NCBI GenBank assembly: GCA_030533445.1
Contig: CM060078.1
Coordinates: forward strand, 22,239,591-22,303,590
Direction of reading: 5' to 3'
Length of the DNA stretch: 64,000 nucleotides
DNA from: Cyprinodon diabolis
Taxonomy: Eukaryota; Chordata; Actinopteri; Cyprinodontiformes; Cyprinodontidae
The translations under genes and the position numbers were made by a program. Every line of letters starts with the position of its first letter. Positions within the stretch are counted from its first letter, which is position 1. Below, one piece after another: positions 1 to 13,200 of this stretch. The notes beneath the pieces are model-generated. The model searched no databases. It had not been told where the DNA came from and was given only the letters and a program-made list of their open reading frames with translations.

Positions 1-413
1 ATTATAATAAAGCAATTTATATGCATAAATCAAGCGGAGCACTATGGTGATAGCCATACTGCTCCACTTGTGAAAGTAATATCTGTTGGGCTCTTTATAT
101 ATACTAAAGTAGGGGATAGTTTCTCAGATATTTGTCAGTTTTCCTTTCTCTTTAAATTAAAATATAGAAAAAGTATCTGTAATAGTAACTGATGTACTTG
201 TTCCCATTTTTCAGAAATTACTAAAGCATTAGTGAAGCCCATATAAAATCAGTCACAATGTATCATGAATACAAGTAAGTTTTGAATAAAGGATCTTGTG
301 GTGCATTGAAGGATTCAATCTTTTTTTAATTTTATTTTCCATGAAGCGGAACCTTTGATCCGGTTGCTTAGACGGAACAATTACAACGATGCACACTTTA
401 AAGTAACAGCACC
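1..413. other. Upstream flank and 5' UTR of mrpl42
   Basis: AT-rich sequence upstream of the mrpl42 start codon. I see no conserved coding exon, RNA gene or clear repeat. The last tens of bases must include the mrpl42 core promoter and 5' untranslated region. No TATA box stands out, which suits a housekeeping gene. Confidence 0.4.
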
Positions 414-3400
414 ATGGCGTCGGGTCATTTGTGTAAGCTGCACGGTGTTTTAACGCGACTTTCATATGCTGCTACGCTGCAAAATGTGCAAAGTAAGTAA
501 TTTTTTGTTTGTTTTAAACCGATGATCGCTGTCGTAACTGGGTTTCCCATTTAAAGCTTTTTGAAAAGTGATGGTGGCTGCTAAAGCTAACGATAAGCTA
601 ACCTTGACGTCTGTTCCAGGAGTCCTGTGTCAGTTTTTCATCTCCTAAACATTATTTTATGTTTAGAATATAACAAATTGTTTAAATATAACGGGGGTTT
701 CTTTGATTCATACCAACACCTGACGTAAAAGCACATATTTTGGAGGTTTTAAATATTTTCAGATGATTTTCAAGTTAAAATCATACTCATTGTTAGTTAA
801 TGAACCATCTTATAATTTTCCAGTATGTTGTTAACGGCTCATACTGTCAGTATAAATTAAATTTTGTCCCACATTTAGTGGACTATGATCACTTGTTTGG
901 TTCTGGGTTGTCAAGCCTGTTTGTATTGTTGCAGGTTGTTTGGTGCCACTTCGACAGAAATCTACTGTTGACCCTTCATCACCCCAAGGCCATAATTGGT
1001 TAGTGACTGTAAACAAAATGCAATCAACTGAAAACTCACTTGAAAATCACTTGCACTTTTTTTTGAAGCTGCTGAAAAAAACAGTTTTTATATACCTGAT
1101 AAGATTCTTTGACATCAAATTGTTAATGGGGATGTAGATACAGGAGAGAACTGCAGCATCTGGCTGCAAGGAAAATAGTATTAAGTGCAAACAATCATCC
1201 TCTGCAAAGGTTTTTCTACTTGGAGGATCTCAAACGACACGCTTAGTGTCGAGATTAGGGCTGGGTATTTTTGCCAAAGTCCTGAATTTATTTGATTTAT
1301 TTGAAATCGATTAATTGCGATTCAATCTGTTTTTAAAACAAGTGGTTCAACTGTGTTTCAAAATACTTATGTATTTTATGTTTTCCTGTCATATAAACAC
1401 AAAGTGCAAACTTGTAAACCAGACAGTTTAAACTTAAGATGTGAACAAAACTGTCTCAAAAGTGCAAACTTGTTTGTGAAAAGTGAAAAAGTGAAGCCTC
1501 ACATGAGCAAGCAGATGTGACACAGCGGACATGCATGAGCTGCATTATCTTCACTGCACAAACCATATTTGCAGCTTGTCTGTAACAACTACAGGGTGTT
1601 TGCTGGTCAGCCCCCATTTGTTATTGTCTTTATTCAAACTATTAGCTATATTTGCAGCTGTCTGGCTTGAATTAATTTTGGTGATCTGTTGCACGAGATC
1701 CGAGGCGCCATTCATTATCAATGTAGTGGGAAGTCGCCTTAATATCACATATCCAGCACATTATCTTTAGCTGTTTTAAATCCAAAATGGTTCCAGATAT
1801 CAGACTTCAGCTGGGACAGCTTGCTGAGCGGTGTGTTACTTGGATCAGCATTTGCACACGCCTGCTCATTTGAATGTGAACGTCACGAGCGTCACTATAA
1901 AACTAATCAATCTCATTCCCTACACATCGATTTTGCAAAAACCTAAAGGAATCGATCCAAAATCAATTAAGTCAATCTTTTTACCTAGCCCTAGTCGAGA
2001 TACTGTGGCTTTGAGTTGTGTTGTGTTCCAGCTCACCTAAATTATTCGGCTAACTAGTCCTCCTAATGATTACATGTATTGAAATAGAAATGTGTGTAAA
2101 AACAAGACCCTGGCCTTATAGGACTAGAGCTTAAACAAAAGAAGCGGAAGAAAAAAGGAAGTGAGGTTGCCGCCAGTGCAGAGTGTGTTCGAAAGCAGCA
2201 GCAGCAGGCAGGATTTGACTACTTCTACATACAGTTGTGTTCGAAATAATAGCAGTGCCTTTAGAAAAATGAGTAAATGTCAAAATTCTTCAAAGAAATT
2301 GTACTTTAATGAACACAGATACATTGGGGACACAGTACATTCTATTCCAAAGCAAAACAATTGCGCAAAGTCATCAAAACTTAAATAATAATAATAATAT
2401 TTCAAATAAAGTAAGAAATGGCAGGTTCAAAAGAATAGCAGTGTTGCCATCTTTCCTTGGAAACTCAAAAATGTACTGTACAAACAAAGAAATTCTTGAT
2501 AAGTGAACCTAGCTGAGTATCCTAAACTAATATTTTGTTGCAAAACCACGGTTTCTGATGACTGCTTCACATCTGTGGTGCATGGAGTCAACCAACTTCT
2601 GGCATCGTTCCACAGGTATTGCAGCCCAGGATAATTGCACTGTATTCCACAATTCCTCAGCGTTTCTTGGTTTTGCCTCATGCACTGCACTTTTTATGTC
2701 AGCCCACAAGTTTTCAATGGGATTAAGGTCCGGGGATTGTGCTGGCCACTCCATCAGTTGAATCTTGTTCATCTGGAACCATGCTTTTGCTCGCTTGCTG
2801 GTGTGTTTGGGGTCATTATCCTGTTGAAAGGTCCACCTCAAAGGCATTTCCTCCTCAGCATATGGCAGCATGACCTCTTCCAGGATCCTGATGTACTGGA
2901 ACTGATCCATGATCCCTTGTATGCGGTGAATCGGACCAACACCATAGTATGAAAAACATCCCCATATCATGATGCTTGCACCACCATGCTTAATGGTCTT
3001 CAGTGAGTACTGTGGCTTGAATTCTGTGTTTGCAGGGCGTCTGACATACTGCCTGTGACCCTTAGACCCAAAAAGAACAATCTTGCTTTCATCTGTCCAC
3101 AAGATATTATGCCATTTCTTTTCAGGCCAGTCAATGTGCTCTTTGGCAAATTGTAAACGCTTCTGCACATGTCTTTTTCTCAGCAGTGGGACTTTGCGGG
3201 GGCTTCTTGCTGGAAGGTTAACCTCAGTAAGACGTCTTCTGATTGTCACAGTACTCACTGTCAACTGAAGGTCTTGCTTGATCCTCTTGGATCCCATCAT
3301 TGGCTGAGTCTTCGCCAGTTTGGCTATTCTTCTGTCCATTCGAGGGGTTGTCTTTCTTTTTCTTCCTCGTTTTTCAGTTTTTTACTCCCATTTCAGGGCA

Positions 3401-5519
3401 TTTGAGATCATTTTAGCTGAACAGCCAATGATTTTCTGCACCTCTTTGTATGTTTTCCCTTCTTTAATCAATTTTTTTATTAGGAAACGCTCATCTTCAG
3501 AACAGTGTCTTGAACGACCCATTTTCCTTGTTTTTTCAGGACAAATGCACAGCCAGCATGCCAGTTGTCTTGATCCTTAAATACGGATCACCTGTTAACA
3601 CCCTTTTTTCCCAGAATACCCTCCCTAATTGATGCCCTATCTAATTGAACTCACCACTGCTATTTTTTTTAACACACCCTTTTCAGTTAATCATTCAATT
3701 TCACAGAATCCACAGTATGCATGGCTGTCCTGTTGGGTTTGTTGGTTTTCTATACCTTTATTTTACCCCCCAGAAACTTATCTGGGGTATAGAGTTTGAA
3801 ATGTTAATAAAACAAGTGATTTTCTTGCTGCTGTTGAGGCACTGCTATTATTTCGAACATAACTGTATATTGTGAGCATCATCTTATACAACAACAAAAA
3901 AATCAAGAACAGAAAATGCCAAGACAGAAGTAACGTTAGCTTCTTACATTTGTTGGACAAGTGAAAGTGAGCGGAAATCCTCCCAAATCCACTGAAGTGG
4001 CTGTATGCTGATGAAGATTCTCAGTCATCCAGGTCATAGTCATTCCGTAAAAGTAAAAAAAAAAAATCCACTGGACTTGGTTTCCCAAGATTTGAAGATG
4101 TTTCGCCACCTCTCCAGACATTTGAATTGAGAAAGCTTCCTGGAGAGGTGGCGTAACGTCTTCAGATCTTGGGAACCAAGTCCAGTGGGTTTTTTTTTTA
4201 CTTTTACGGACTGAAGCGGCTGGTTCCCTTACCTTCAAACAAGCCTTTCTATCAGATCAGTCGGATCAGTGAGGAACGCGCTCAAAAGCGGCTTCCAAGA
4301 GCTAACCTTTTCCACTGTCCAGAAAAAAAAATTTAATTATTTTTCTAGCACAGTGGATTGCCAGGTTACCAGGAAAAGTTAATAACCAAGTAGCCCAAAG
4401 ATAACAAATTGTATCTTTGATTGTAATAGAAACGCATGCCTAAAAGGTTTGCTATGGTTAAGAAACCAAACCTTTAGTTGGCTTCAAAACAATTGGTTGT
4501 GATTGTAGGGATAAATGTCTAAATTTACCATCTTTACAAGGATTTGTATTATTGATAGTAGATAATATAATAGAGGAGGGGTATTTCAAAAAGAAACGTT
4601 AATTCCTGGAGTTATGAGTCATGTAAGAGATTGACCAAAATATTTGATTCTTGCAGATATACATTTCAGTGGAAATCGGGATGTTTATTTTAATTAAGGT
4701 TTGTGTTTGTAGCTTAAACAAAAAAAAAAAAAAAGACAGCATCCTAAAGGTTAATTTTCCAATTTCTATCTCGCAGTGAGGTGAAAATAGGCGTTACTTC
4801 CGATGGAAAAACCATAGTATGCTACCACCCTGCCGTCGACGTTCCATATGAACTCACCCAGGTATGCTCACACACTTTATGTACCAAACACTAACATATA
4901 TTTATGTCAAAGAATAACCAATGAGGGTTTTTTTTGGAAAGGTGTTAGAACTGTTGTATAAAACATCTTAATGTTTATGTATCTGCAGCCCATAGAGCAA
5001 CCAGACCCTTTGACTGTGCCGGCAGAAACCCACGATCAGGTTCTGAAAGCCCACCTCAGCAAAGAGCTGAAGGTGAAGGGCAAAGAGGGACCGACTATAG
5101 AGGAGCTGAGCAAGATGTTTTTCACCACAAAACATCGGTTTTATCCAAAAGGACAGTGAGTGTTCAAACTTTTCAACAAAAAGTGTCTTTTTAAAATATT
5201 TTTAAACCTTGGAGGTTTCACATTTAAACCAGAATTCACTCTGTTATTGGGATTTTATTGATAATAGAATAGTTCATGCATGTGTGCTGGAAGGAAATTG
5301 ATGTAAGGTTTTTAAAATGTTTTACAAGAAATATCTAGAAATCATTTTATGTATACCCATGCTGGAACTCTCTGGAGTTTGTGCAAAAGAAGCATCCCTA
5401 ATACAAGTAAACTTTTTTTTTTAAAGGATTCTTTGCAAAATGTTGATTAAACAATGTTCTCCACTGTTCACAGGTATCACAGGAGGCGCATCAATCAAAA
5501 CCCCCCGAAGGACAGATAA
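414..5519 (+). CDS. mrpl42: Mitochondrial ribosomal protein L42 (mL42), 5 exons
   Basis: Component of the large subunit of the mitochondrial ribosome, encoded in the nucleus and imported. Coding exons are 414-492, 935-998, 4777-4861, 4989-5155 and 5474-5519. All have GT-AG borders and compatible phases, giving 146 residues against 142 in human. The family core is easy to recognise: [19 protein letters not shown] in exon 3, ETHDQVLK and [16 protein letters not shown] in exon 4, and the C-terminal NPPKDR in exon 5. Exon 2 was placed because its phase and its HN-C end join exactly to [10 protein letters not shown] in exon 3, as in the mammalian protein. The basic N-terminus ([20 protein letters not shown]) fits a mitochondrial presequence. 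Intron 2 (3.8 kb) holds three mobile elements. Polyadenylation signals lie just downstream. Exon 1 is the least constrained part. Confidence 0.93.
1256..1993. mobile_element. hAT-type non-autonomous element in mrpl42 intron 2
   Basis: The ends are TAGGGCTGGGTA and, inverted, TACCTAGCCCTA (one mismatch). They are flanked by an exact 8-bp duplication GTCGAGAT at 1248-1255 and 1994-2001. An 8-bp duplication is typical of the hAT superfamily. About 740 bp, with no transposase frame, so it must have been moved by an enzyme supplied elsewhere. Subterminal copies of an ATCGATT-type motif occur near both ends. Confidence 0.75.
2230..3867 (-). mobile_element. Tc1-like DNA transposon in mrpl42 intron 2
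   Basis: A complete 1.64-kb element bounded by TA dinucleotides. The terminal repeats begin TACAGTTGTGTTCGAAATAA on the left and, inverted, TACAGTTATGTTCGAAATAA on the right. They differ at one position over the 31 bases I compared. The transposase gene runs leftward inside it. It sits wholly within intron 2 of mrpl42 and opposes that gene. Confidence 0.92.
2527..3522 (-). pseudogene. Tc1-like transposase with one in-frame stop
   Basis: The frame read from the ATG at 3522 to the stop at 2529-2527 covers 331 codons, near the usual 340 residues for Tc1 transposases. An N-terminal helix-turn-helix region (starting [18 protein letters not shown]) is followed by a catalytic domain. The catalytic domain has WTDESK (first Asp), [11 protein letters not shown] (second Asp) and [11 protein letters not shown] (Glu), so the DDE triad is preserved. 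The single visible lesion is a TAA at codon 47 (3384-3382), just after LKWE and before a basic KRGRKRK segment. Everything after it is open. An internal ATG at 3339 would give a 270-residue product lacking the first DNA-binding helices, which is unlikely to be active. Confidence 0.88.
4045..4209. repeat. Foldback (palindromic) repeat
   Basis: A short inverted repeat. The left arm begins CCGTAAAAGTAAAAA and the right arm ends TTTTTACTTTTACGG. Each arm also carries CCACTGGACTTGG (or its complement) and a GAAGATGTTTCGCC-like block. The loop is about 20 bp. The whole thing could form a hairpin in single strands. A diverged half copy lies at 5788-5860, which shows this is a dispersed family. Confidence 0.7.
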
Positions 5520-5562
5520 TCAAGGTCCATAAACTGTTATTTGAAATGTAAAAATATTGTAT

Positions 5563-5568
5563 AATAAA
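5563..5568 (+). terminator. mrpl42 polyadenylation signal
   Basis: Canonical AATAAA 44 bases after the mrpl42 stop codon. A second AATAAA at 5655-5660 could serve a longer transcript. Confidence 0.6.
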
Positions 5569-5787
5569 CTGGGAATTGTGACGCAGACAGAATTATTCAT
5601 TTGTTTTTGTGTCTACAATTCGTCGCAGGATGTTTTTGGACGTTATCTAGATGAAATAAAACAATCCAGCTATGAGTGAAAAATGGTGAGGTGATGTTTT
5701 ATAATGCTGGTTTGGAAAACAATAAAGATGTATTAAAAGTAAATGTTTTCAACATATCTTCTCCTCACTCTATCCCCCCAAAAATTA

Positions 5788-5860
5788 GAAGACAATCCAC
5801 TGGACTTGGTTTCCAAGTTTGAAGATGTTTTGCTTCCCATCCAGGAATCTTTTTCAATTA
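5788..5860. repeat. Half copy of the foldback repeat
   Basis: CCACTGGACTTGGTTTCCAA followed by a GAAGATGTTTTGC block, as in one arm of the hairpin repeat at 4045-4209. It has diverged and lacks the facing arm. Confidence 0.55.
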
Positions 5861-6129
5861 AAAATTCAGGAATAGCGTTGGGTTTGAGGTTTTATACAAT
5901 AGCCCAACAAAGCCTTGTTTTTGTTTTGAAAACATGCAAATTGAAAAAGACGAAGGGGTCCACCCATTTGGAATGGGGTCGTTTGGCTTCTTTGAAAGAA
6001 AGGTTGGTCACCTAGATGGGTATGGGGTATTGCAGTCTAACCAAACATATCTAAAACTGTCCTTAGATGTGAGTGTATGTGTGCATGGTTGTTTGTGTGT
6101 CTGTGTAGCCCTGAGACAAGGTGGTTACC

Positions 6130-6235
6130 TTTACAGGGTGTATCCTGCCTCTTGCCCATAGACTGTGGAGATAGGCACTGGCCCCACTGACCCTGATGGC
6201 ATATGTGTCAAAACACGGATGGATGGATTCAGCAA
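6130..6235 (-). repeat. LINE/SINE-type 3' tail fragment
   Basis: Contains the block ending GGGTGTATCCTGCC (complement of the widespread fish retroposon tail), then AGATAGGCACTGGCCCC and a short GGATGGATGGA run. It is the same family as the copy at 12716-12860, in the opposite orientation. A fragment only, with no coding capacity. Confidence 0.55.
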
Positions 6236-6315
6236 GTTGCCTTTGCAGGCCTGAATGTAACATGTATAATAGCCCTGTATAATAATCCAGCTTAAAAAAA
6301 AGAAAAGAGACAGCT

Positions 6316-6375
6316 GTCATATGTATATGTGTATGTATATATATATGTATATGTGTATGTATATATATGTGTATG
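6316..6375. repeat. TA/TG microsatellite, left part
   Basis: Alternating TATATG and TGTATG units that end exactly where the Tc1 element at 6376 begins. The array resumes beyond the other end of that element, so one microsatellite was split by the insertion. Confidence 0.85.
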
Positions 6376-8031
<1,656 letters not shown>

Positions 8032-8243
8032 TATATATGTGTATGTATATATATGTATGTATATATACAGTATGTATATGTGTATGTGTATGTATATGTG
8101 TATGTATATATATGTGTATGTGTGTGTATGTGTATGTGTGTGTATGTGTATGTGTGTGTATTATGTATGTGTGTGTATATATGTGTATGTGTATATATGT
8201 ATGTATGTGTATGTATATATATGTGTATGTATATGTATATATG

Positions 8244-8276
<33 letters not shown>

Positions 8277-8352
8277 GTGTGTGTATATATATATATATAT
8301 ATATGTATATGTATGTATATATATATATATGTATATGTGTGTGTGTGTGTAG
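8032..8352. repeat. TA/TG microsatellite, right part
   Basis: About 320 bp of TATATG, TGTGTATG and pure TA runs. It has no stop codon in several frames, so it produces long Tyr/Val/Cys/Met frames that are artefacts. It continues the array interrupted at 6375. Confidence 0.93.
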
Positions 8353-8880
8353 ATGCACTGTATGTAACCCCATACAACTTTTCTTTCTTTGGTACCACCT
8401 TCTTCTTTTTGACTATTTGAGCCGATGTAATGAGCAAATTTCTCTACTGTGAGATCAGTAAAGTCAATCAATGAATCGCTCAATTAAAGCCATTGGTTTG
8501 AATCAGGTCTGCTGAAGAAGGGATGCATCTTAAAGTTCCAGGATAGTAGCTCCAGGACCAAATTTATTACTCAGAATAGTCCAGTCAAAGTTCAGAACTA
8601 AAACCAGTGGAAAATATGTTTGATTTAAAACTGGTGTTTCATAAATGCTGTTTTAGAGTAGAATTGACAAAATAAAAAGGTAAGTCTCACATAACTCTGC
8701 TGTCAGTTGAAGTCTTTGCTACCAGTTTAAAAAGTGAGTTAAAAAAAAAGATCTTAAATTTAATGGAATTATTCCACACACAAAAAAATCACAAAAAATT
8801 TGTCTATTTGTACAAATAAAAGGTCTCTCTTGAAAATTACCTTAAAATGTGTATTAAATTTTTAGCTTTGATCATGTTTA
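8353..8880. other. Intergenic, no gene seen
   Basis: AT-rich sequence between the microsatellite and the foldback cluster. I see no exon-like open frame, RNA gene or complete repeat. Confidence 0.4.
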
Positions 8881-10016
8881 GTATTTAGGGAAGAGGATTA
8901 GGGCCACTGGAAAAAAAGTTAACTGGTTTTTAAATTATTTTTCAGTATTGTATGAGAAAAAAGTCAGAATTTTCACTTTAATCCCAGAATTCTGACTTTA
9001 ACCTCAGAATTCTGACTTTATCCTCAGACTTCTGACTTTAATCTCAGAATTCTGATTGAATTCTGACAGCTAACAAACACATTAGCGTCAAGCCGTAACC
9101 ATGTCTGTTTTATAGACTAAACTCTTGTTTTAATCACCTTCTACTCTACCATTTATGAAATATCACTGGGGACCCCTTGGGCACGTAAAAAGTCGCCTAA
9201 TTCCGTCATTATCCACCAATGTGTCACTGGCCCTCTCAAACAACTCACATCTTTGTCCGCGAAGCTGAGAGGTCCCACATCTCTTCTTTCATGGTGCCCT
9301 TTTGGATTAAGATCCAAAATTCTGAGATTAAAGTCAGAATTCTGAGAAGAAAGTCAGAATTCTGACTTTCTTCTCATACTAAAATAACAATTAAAAATCC
9401 GTTAACTTTTTTAATTTTTCCATTGGCCCTAACCCTCCTCCGTACAAATCCTCTTCCGTATTTACGGAAAAAAATAAAAAAAGTTAACTGATTTTTAAAA
9501 TTTATTTCTGTATAATATGAGAAAAAGTCATAATTCTGACTTTAATCTCGGAATTCTGAGATTAAAATCAGAATTCTGATTTAAAAAAAAGTCAGAATCC
9601 TGACTTTAATCTCAGAATTCTGACTATTTTGTCATAATCTACTGAAATTTTAAAATCAGTTAACTTTTTTTTTTTTTTTTTACAGTGGCCCTAATCCTGC
9701 TCCGTACTTACGGAAGAGGATTAGAGCCACTGAAAAAATAAGAAAAGTGAACTGATTTTTAAATTTTATTTCAGTATAATATGAAATTCTGAGATTAAAA
9801 TCAGAATTCTGAGATTAAAGTCAGATTTCTTATATTAAAATCAGAATTCTGAGAAAAGAAAAGTCAAAATTCTGAGATTTACAGTCAGAATTGTGAGGGG
9901 GGAAAAATTTTATTCTGAGATTAAAGTGAGAATTCTGACTTTTTTGTCATATTCTACTGAAATAAAATTTAAAAATCTAATTTTTTTTGTCAGTGGCCCT
10001 AATCCTCTTCCGTAAT
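8881..10016. repeat. Tandem cluster of three foldback elements
   Basis: Three units stand head to tail, about 8881-9443, 9450-9701 and 9702-10016. Each opens with a form of TTACGGAAGAGGATTAGGGCC, then ACTGAAAAA and GTTAACTGATTTTTAAA. Each closes with the inverted form, ending GGCCCTAATCCTCTTCCGTA. The middle of each is a dense array of AATTCTGA / TCAGAATT units (CAGAATTCTGACTTTAATCT and similar). The first unit also holds about 250 bp of unique DNA (9062-9310) missing from the other two, so units two and three look like internally deleted derivatives. No transposase frame is present. Confidence 0.7.
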
Positions 10017-10225
10017 TATTAAATATGTACTTAAGAGAAATAAATCTAACAAAATAAATGTTATTTATTGTATGTGAAGCCAAGATGCTGTATCAGTGCG
10101 GCCGTTAGGTCATCTGAATGTACCGGTCCGGAGGAGTGAGTTATTAGGCCCCGCCCCAACACTTCGCTCAATCCAACCTGAAGATAGGGCGAGTCAGCGG
10201 CTACAAATATAACTGCTAACACAAG

Positions 10226-13200
10226 ATGGCCGGTCTGCCTCGTAGGATTATAAAGGTACACATAGAAACTAAACATATGTATACTAATATACTAGCCAAT
10301 GTGAGGGTTTTCTGCCGATCTGTCGGTGATTATGTGTAAAATAAATCCAAACTGCTGTTGCTCGTAGCTATTTCGTTAGCATAGTTAGCCTCTGCCTTGC
10401 TAGCTGCCGAGCTAATTCGCTTCACTGCAACTGATGTCTGACACTTCCGTGTAGTCAATTCTCGTCTGCTTTATGCCTAAACTTGATCTAATTTAAAGTT
10501 CTATGTATTTATACCCGAACTGATAACACTAACTTGCTAATTATATCAAATTTAACGCAGTCCCCATATGAATGAATTTGGTATTCGAGCTAGGCTAGCT
10601 GCTGTAGCCTCGATGGTTCCCACACATGCCTCGCGCTTTCTGTGAAACTCTGCCCTTCGTGAAATAATGAATTTGCCTTCATTTGGGGGGGACGTTTTGT
10701 TTCTGGTTCTATATTATTGAAAGGACTGTCTAAGAATGTGTTATTGTGAGTCCAGTTGCGCTGCGGTTTCCTCCCTTTCGCCGCACCGCAGCTTCTTTTT
10801 TTGGGCCTGGCCCAGTGTTATGCCGAAAAAAAAAAAAAAACCCACCCATGTCTGTTAAGACCCCCCCTCCCTTACAGGAAGCGTGTTTCAGGAATTCATA
10901 ATTGGTAAAAATCGTCGTCTTAGTCATCATCTCTGAAGATGGCTTAGAAGCATTCATAAAAACACTTCCTTTAGGAGGTATTTCAGTCAAGCGTGTGTTT
11001 TTTTCCCCTCTCTCTCGGTACAACACAGTCAGTGAGCGCGGTCAGCCTTTTCCGCCACGCTGAGCATCAGGTTTGGCAGGTTTTGCTGCCTGCACTGTCA
11101 AGTTGACAAAGTGAAACCAGTTTCCAGCTTCTGGATTCTCGTTTTGCATTTTGTCTTTCACCTAATGTGGTGTTAGTTTGAATCAGACACTCACTAATGG
11201 TACTGCACCTGCTCAATCTGCCAAATAAAGGGAAATATGTTTATTATTTCTTCTAATAAAATGATCTAAAGTGCATGATGGAATCAGTTAAACCCTTAAA
11301 TGTGGCTATTTCTTATGACCAAAGGATCTCTTAATGTAGCTCTCTAGTTTATAATTTCTGATTAGGATAGTTTGCATGTTTTTACAATGGGGCTCGTTTA
11401 GCTAAAACTTGCAGAGTGAAACCACTAAGTGGGATATTTGCAGGTTATTTTCCAGCCTGCACCCACTACGTCTGTGGTTTAACAGCAGCAGCTACTAATA
11501 TTCCCTCCAGTGTGTTTTAATGTGTCTGTTGGCCCATAACGTCACAGATTTTAGTTGCAAAGCCAAACACTGCTGCGCTGCTGAGGGTGCTTCTTGGTTT
11601 GAATCCAGTACAGACAAACAAAAGAACTGCGTAATTTGGCAGATGAATGCAACATTTAACAGGCTTAAGATCAATCTTTGTTTGATTTTTGGATATCGTT
11701 TATAAGGATCAGTGACTTGTTCTGCGGCACCTGGAATGCCGTCTTTTCAGTTACTTGAAAGACGCCATTTCTATGTTTAAAGAGAAATCTGAACAAGCAG
11801 GCATGTTGTCTTCCTCCCATAAATGCAGGAGACACAGCGGTTGATGCAAGAGCCCGTCCCGGGGATCACAGCTACGCCTGACGACGGAAATGCACGCTAC
11901 TTCCATGTGGTCATCGCAGGGCCTCAAGACTCTCCGTTCGAGGGGGGCACGTTTAAACTTGAACTATTTCTTCCAGAAGAGTATCCCATGGCAGCTCCTA
12001 AAGTGCGATTCATGACCAAAATCTATCACCCCAACGTCGACAAACTGGGAAGAATATGTTTAGACATCTTGAAAGGTAAGAATGAGTCTCTTATTTTACC
12101 TTTCCTTCTCATTAGCTCTAAATATTAACATTTTAAAGACATAAAGTCTGATTTGCACATCTTAAACATCAAAAGGGATATTTTAATTCTAAGTGACTTC
12201 GCAAAGCTATTGGTTCTGATTAGAAATGTGCCCATTTACCTTTATTAGTTTTTATTTATGACTTTAAAAGGCATGTTTGTTATCAGACTATTTGAACTTT
12301 GTTCTTTGAATACTAAATATTCCTTTCAGCTTTTACTCATCACACAGAACCTATAAGCAATAAGATTTATAGTTTAATTGAAAATTGTTTTATTGTGTTT
12401 TCTGTTTGGTTGTTCTACCCTCCGTGTTGAACGCTTATAGTATTTAAAACATTACCTTTATTTGCAAACGGCTGATTAACTTTAAAGCTTATTCTACATT
12501 GAAATTTCATTAATCAGATCTTTAACTTTTAATATTAAGATACAGTGATGGAGTTTAAAGCATCTCCTTATGTCATGTGCACCCTTGCAGAAAAGGACTT
12601 CTAAGACCTTAAACAAAGCTGTTTGTTTTATAAATGAAAATCTAAAAAGGTATAAAACATATTACCTATTTTCTCTGATATCTCTTCATTTATTCCTGTG
12701 GGAGAACAAATACTAAATCCATCCATCCATCCATTTTCTTTACACGCTTGTCCCAAGTGGGGTCGCGAGGGGTGCTGGTGCCTATCTCCAGCATTCAATG
12801 GGTGAGAAGCAGGGTACACCCTGGACAGGTCGCCAGTCCATCGCAGGGCACAAATACTAAATTCTAAATAATTTTTAAAAACACAAAAACACACTTGTGA
12901 TTAATGTAATCTCAGTGTAATGCTACTCATATTTACCAGGGTAGTGATAAAGACTTAAATCTGCTCTTTAAGCCAACTTTCATCTTCATGCAGGATTATA
13001 GCTAGGAATATTTCATAGGGTGTAAACCTTGGTTTATAACATCATTAGGGTTTGCGTGGTGTACGGGAATATTTTGAAATTTAGACCATTTCCTGCATTT
13101 TGAGGTAGGATGCAGCTATTTTTGTCTTTGTTACAACATTACTTTAGTCTTGATTATGGGAAGTTTGTGTGCTTGACTAGAGGTGGAAATTTCCTAAGGA

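Noticed and set aside
8120..8360. Tandem repeats considered as a possible CRISPR array or minisatellite
   Set aside because: Simple dinucleotide and hexanucleotide variation with no unique spacers, in an animal genome.
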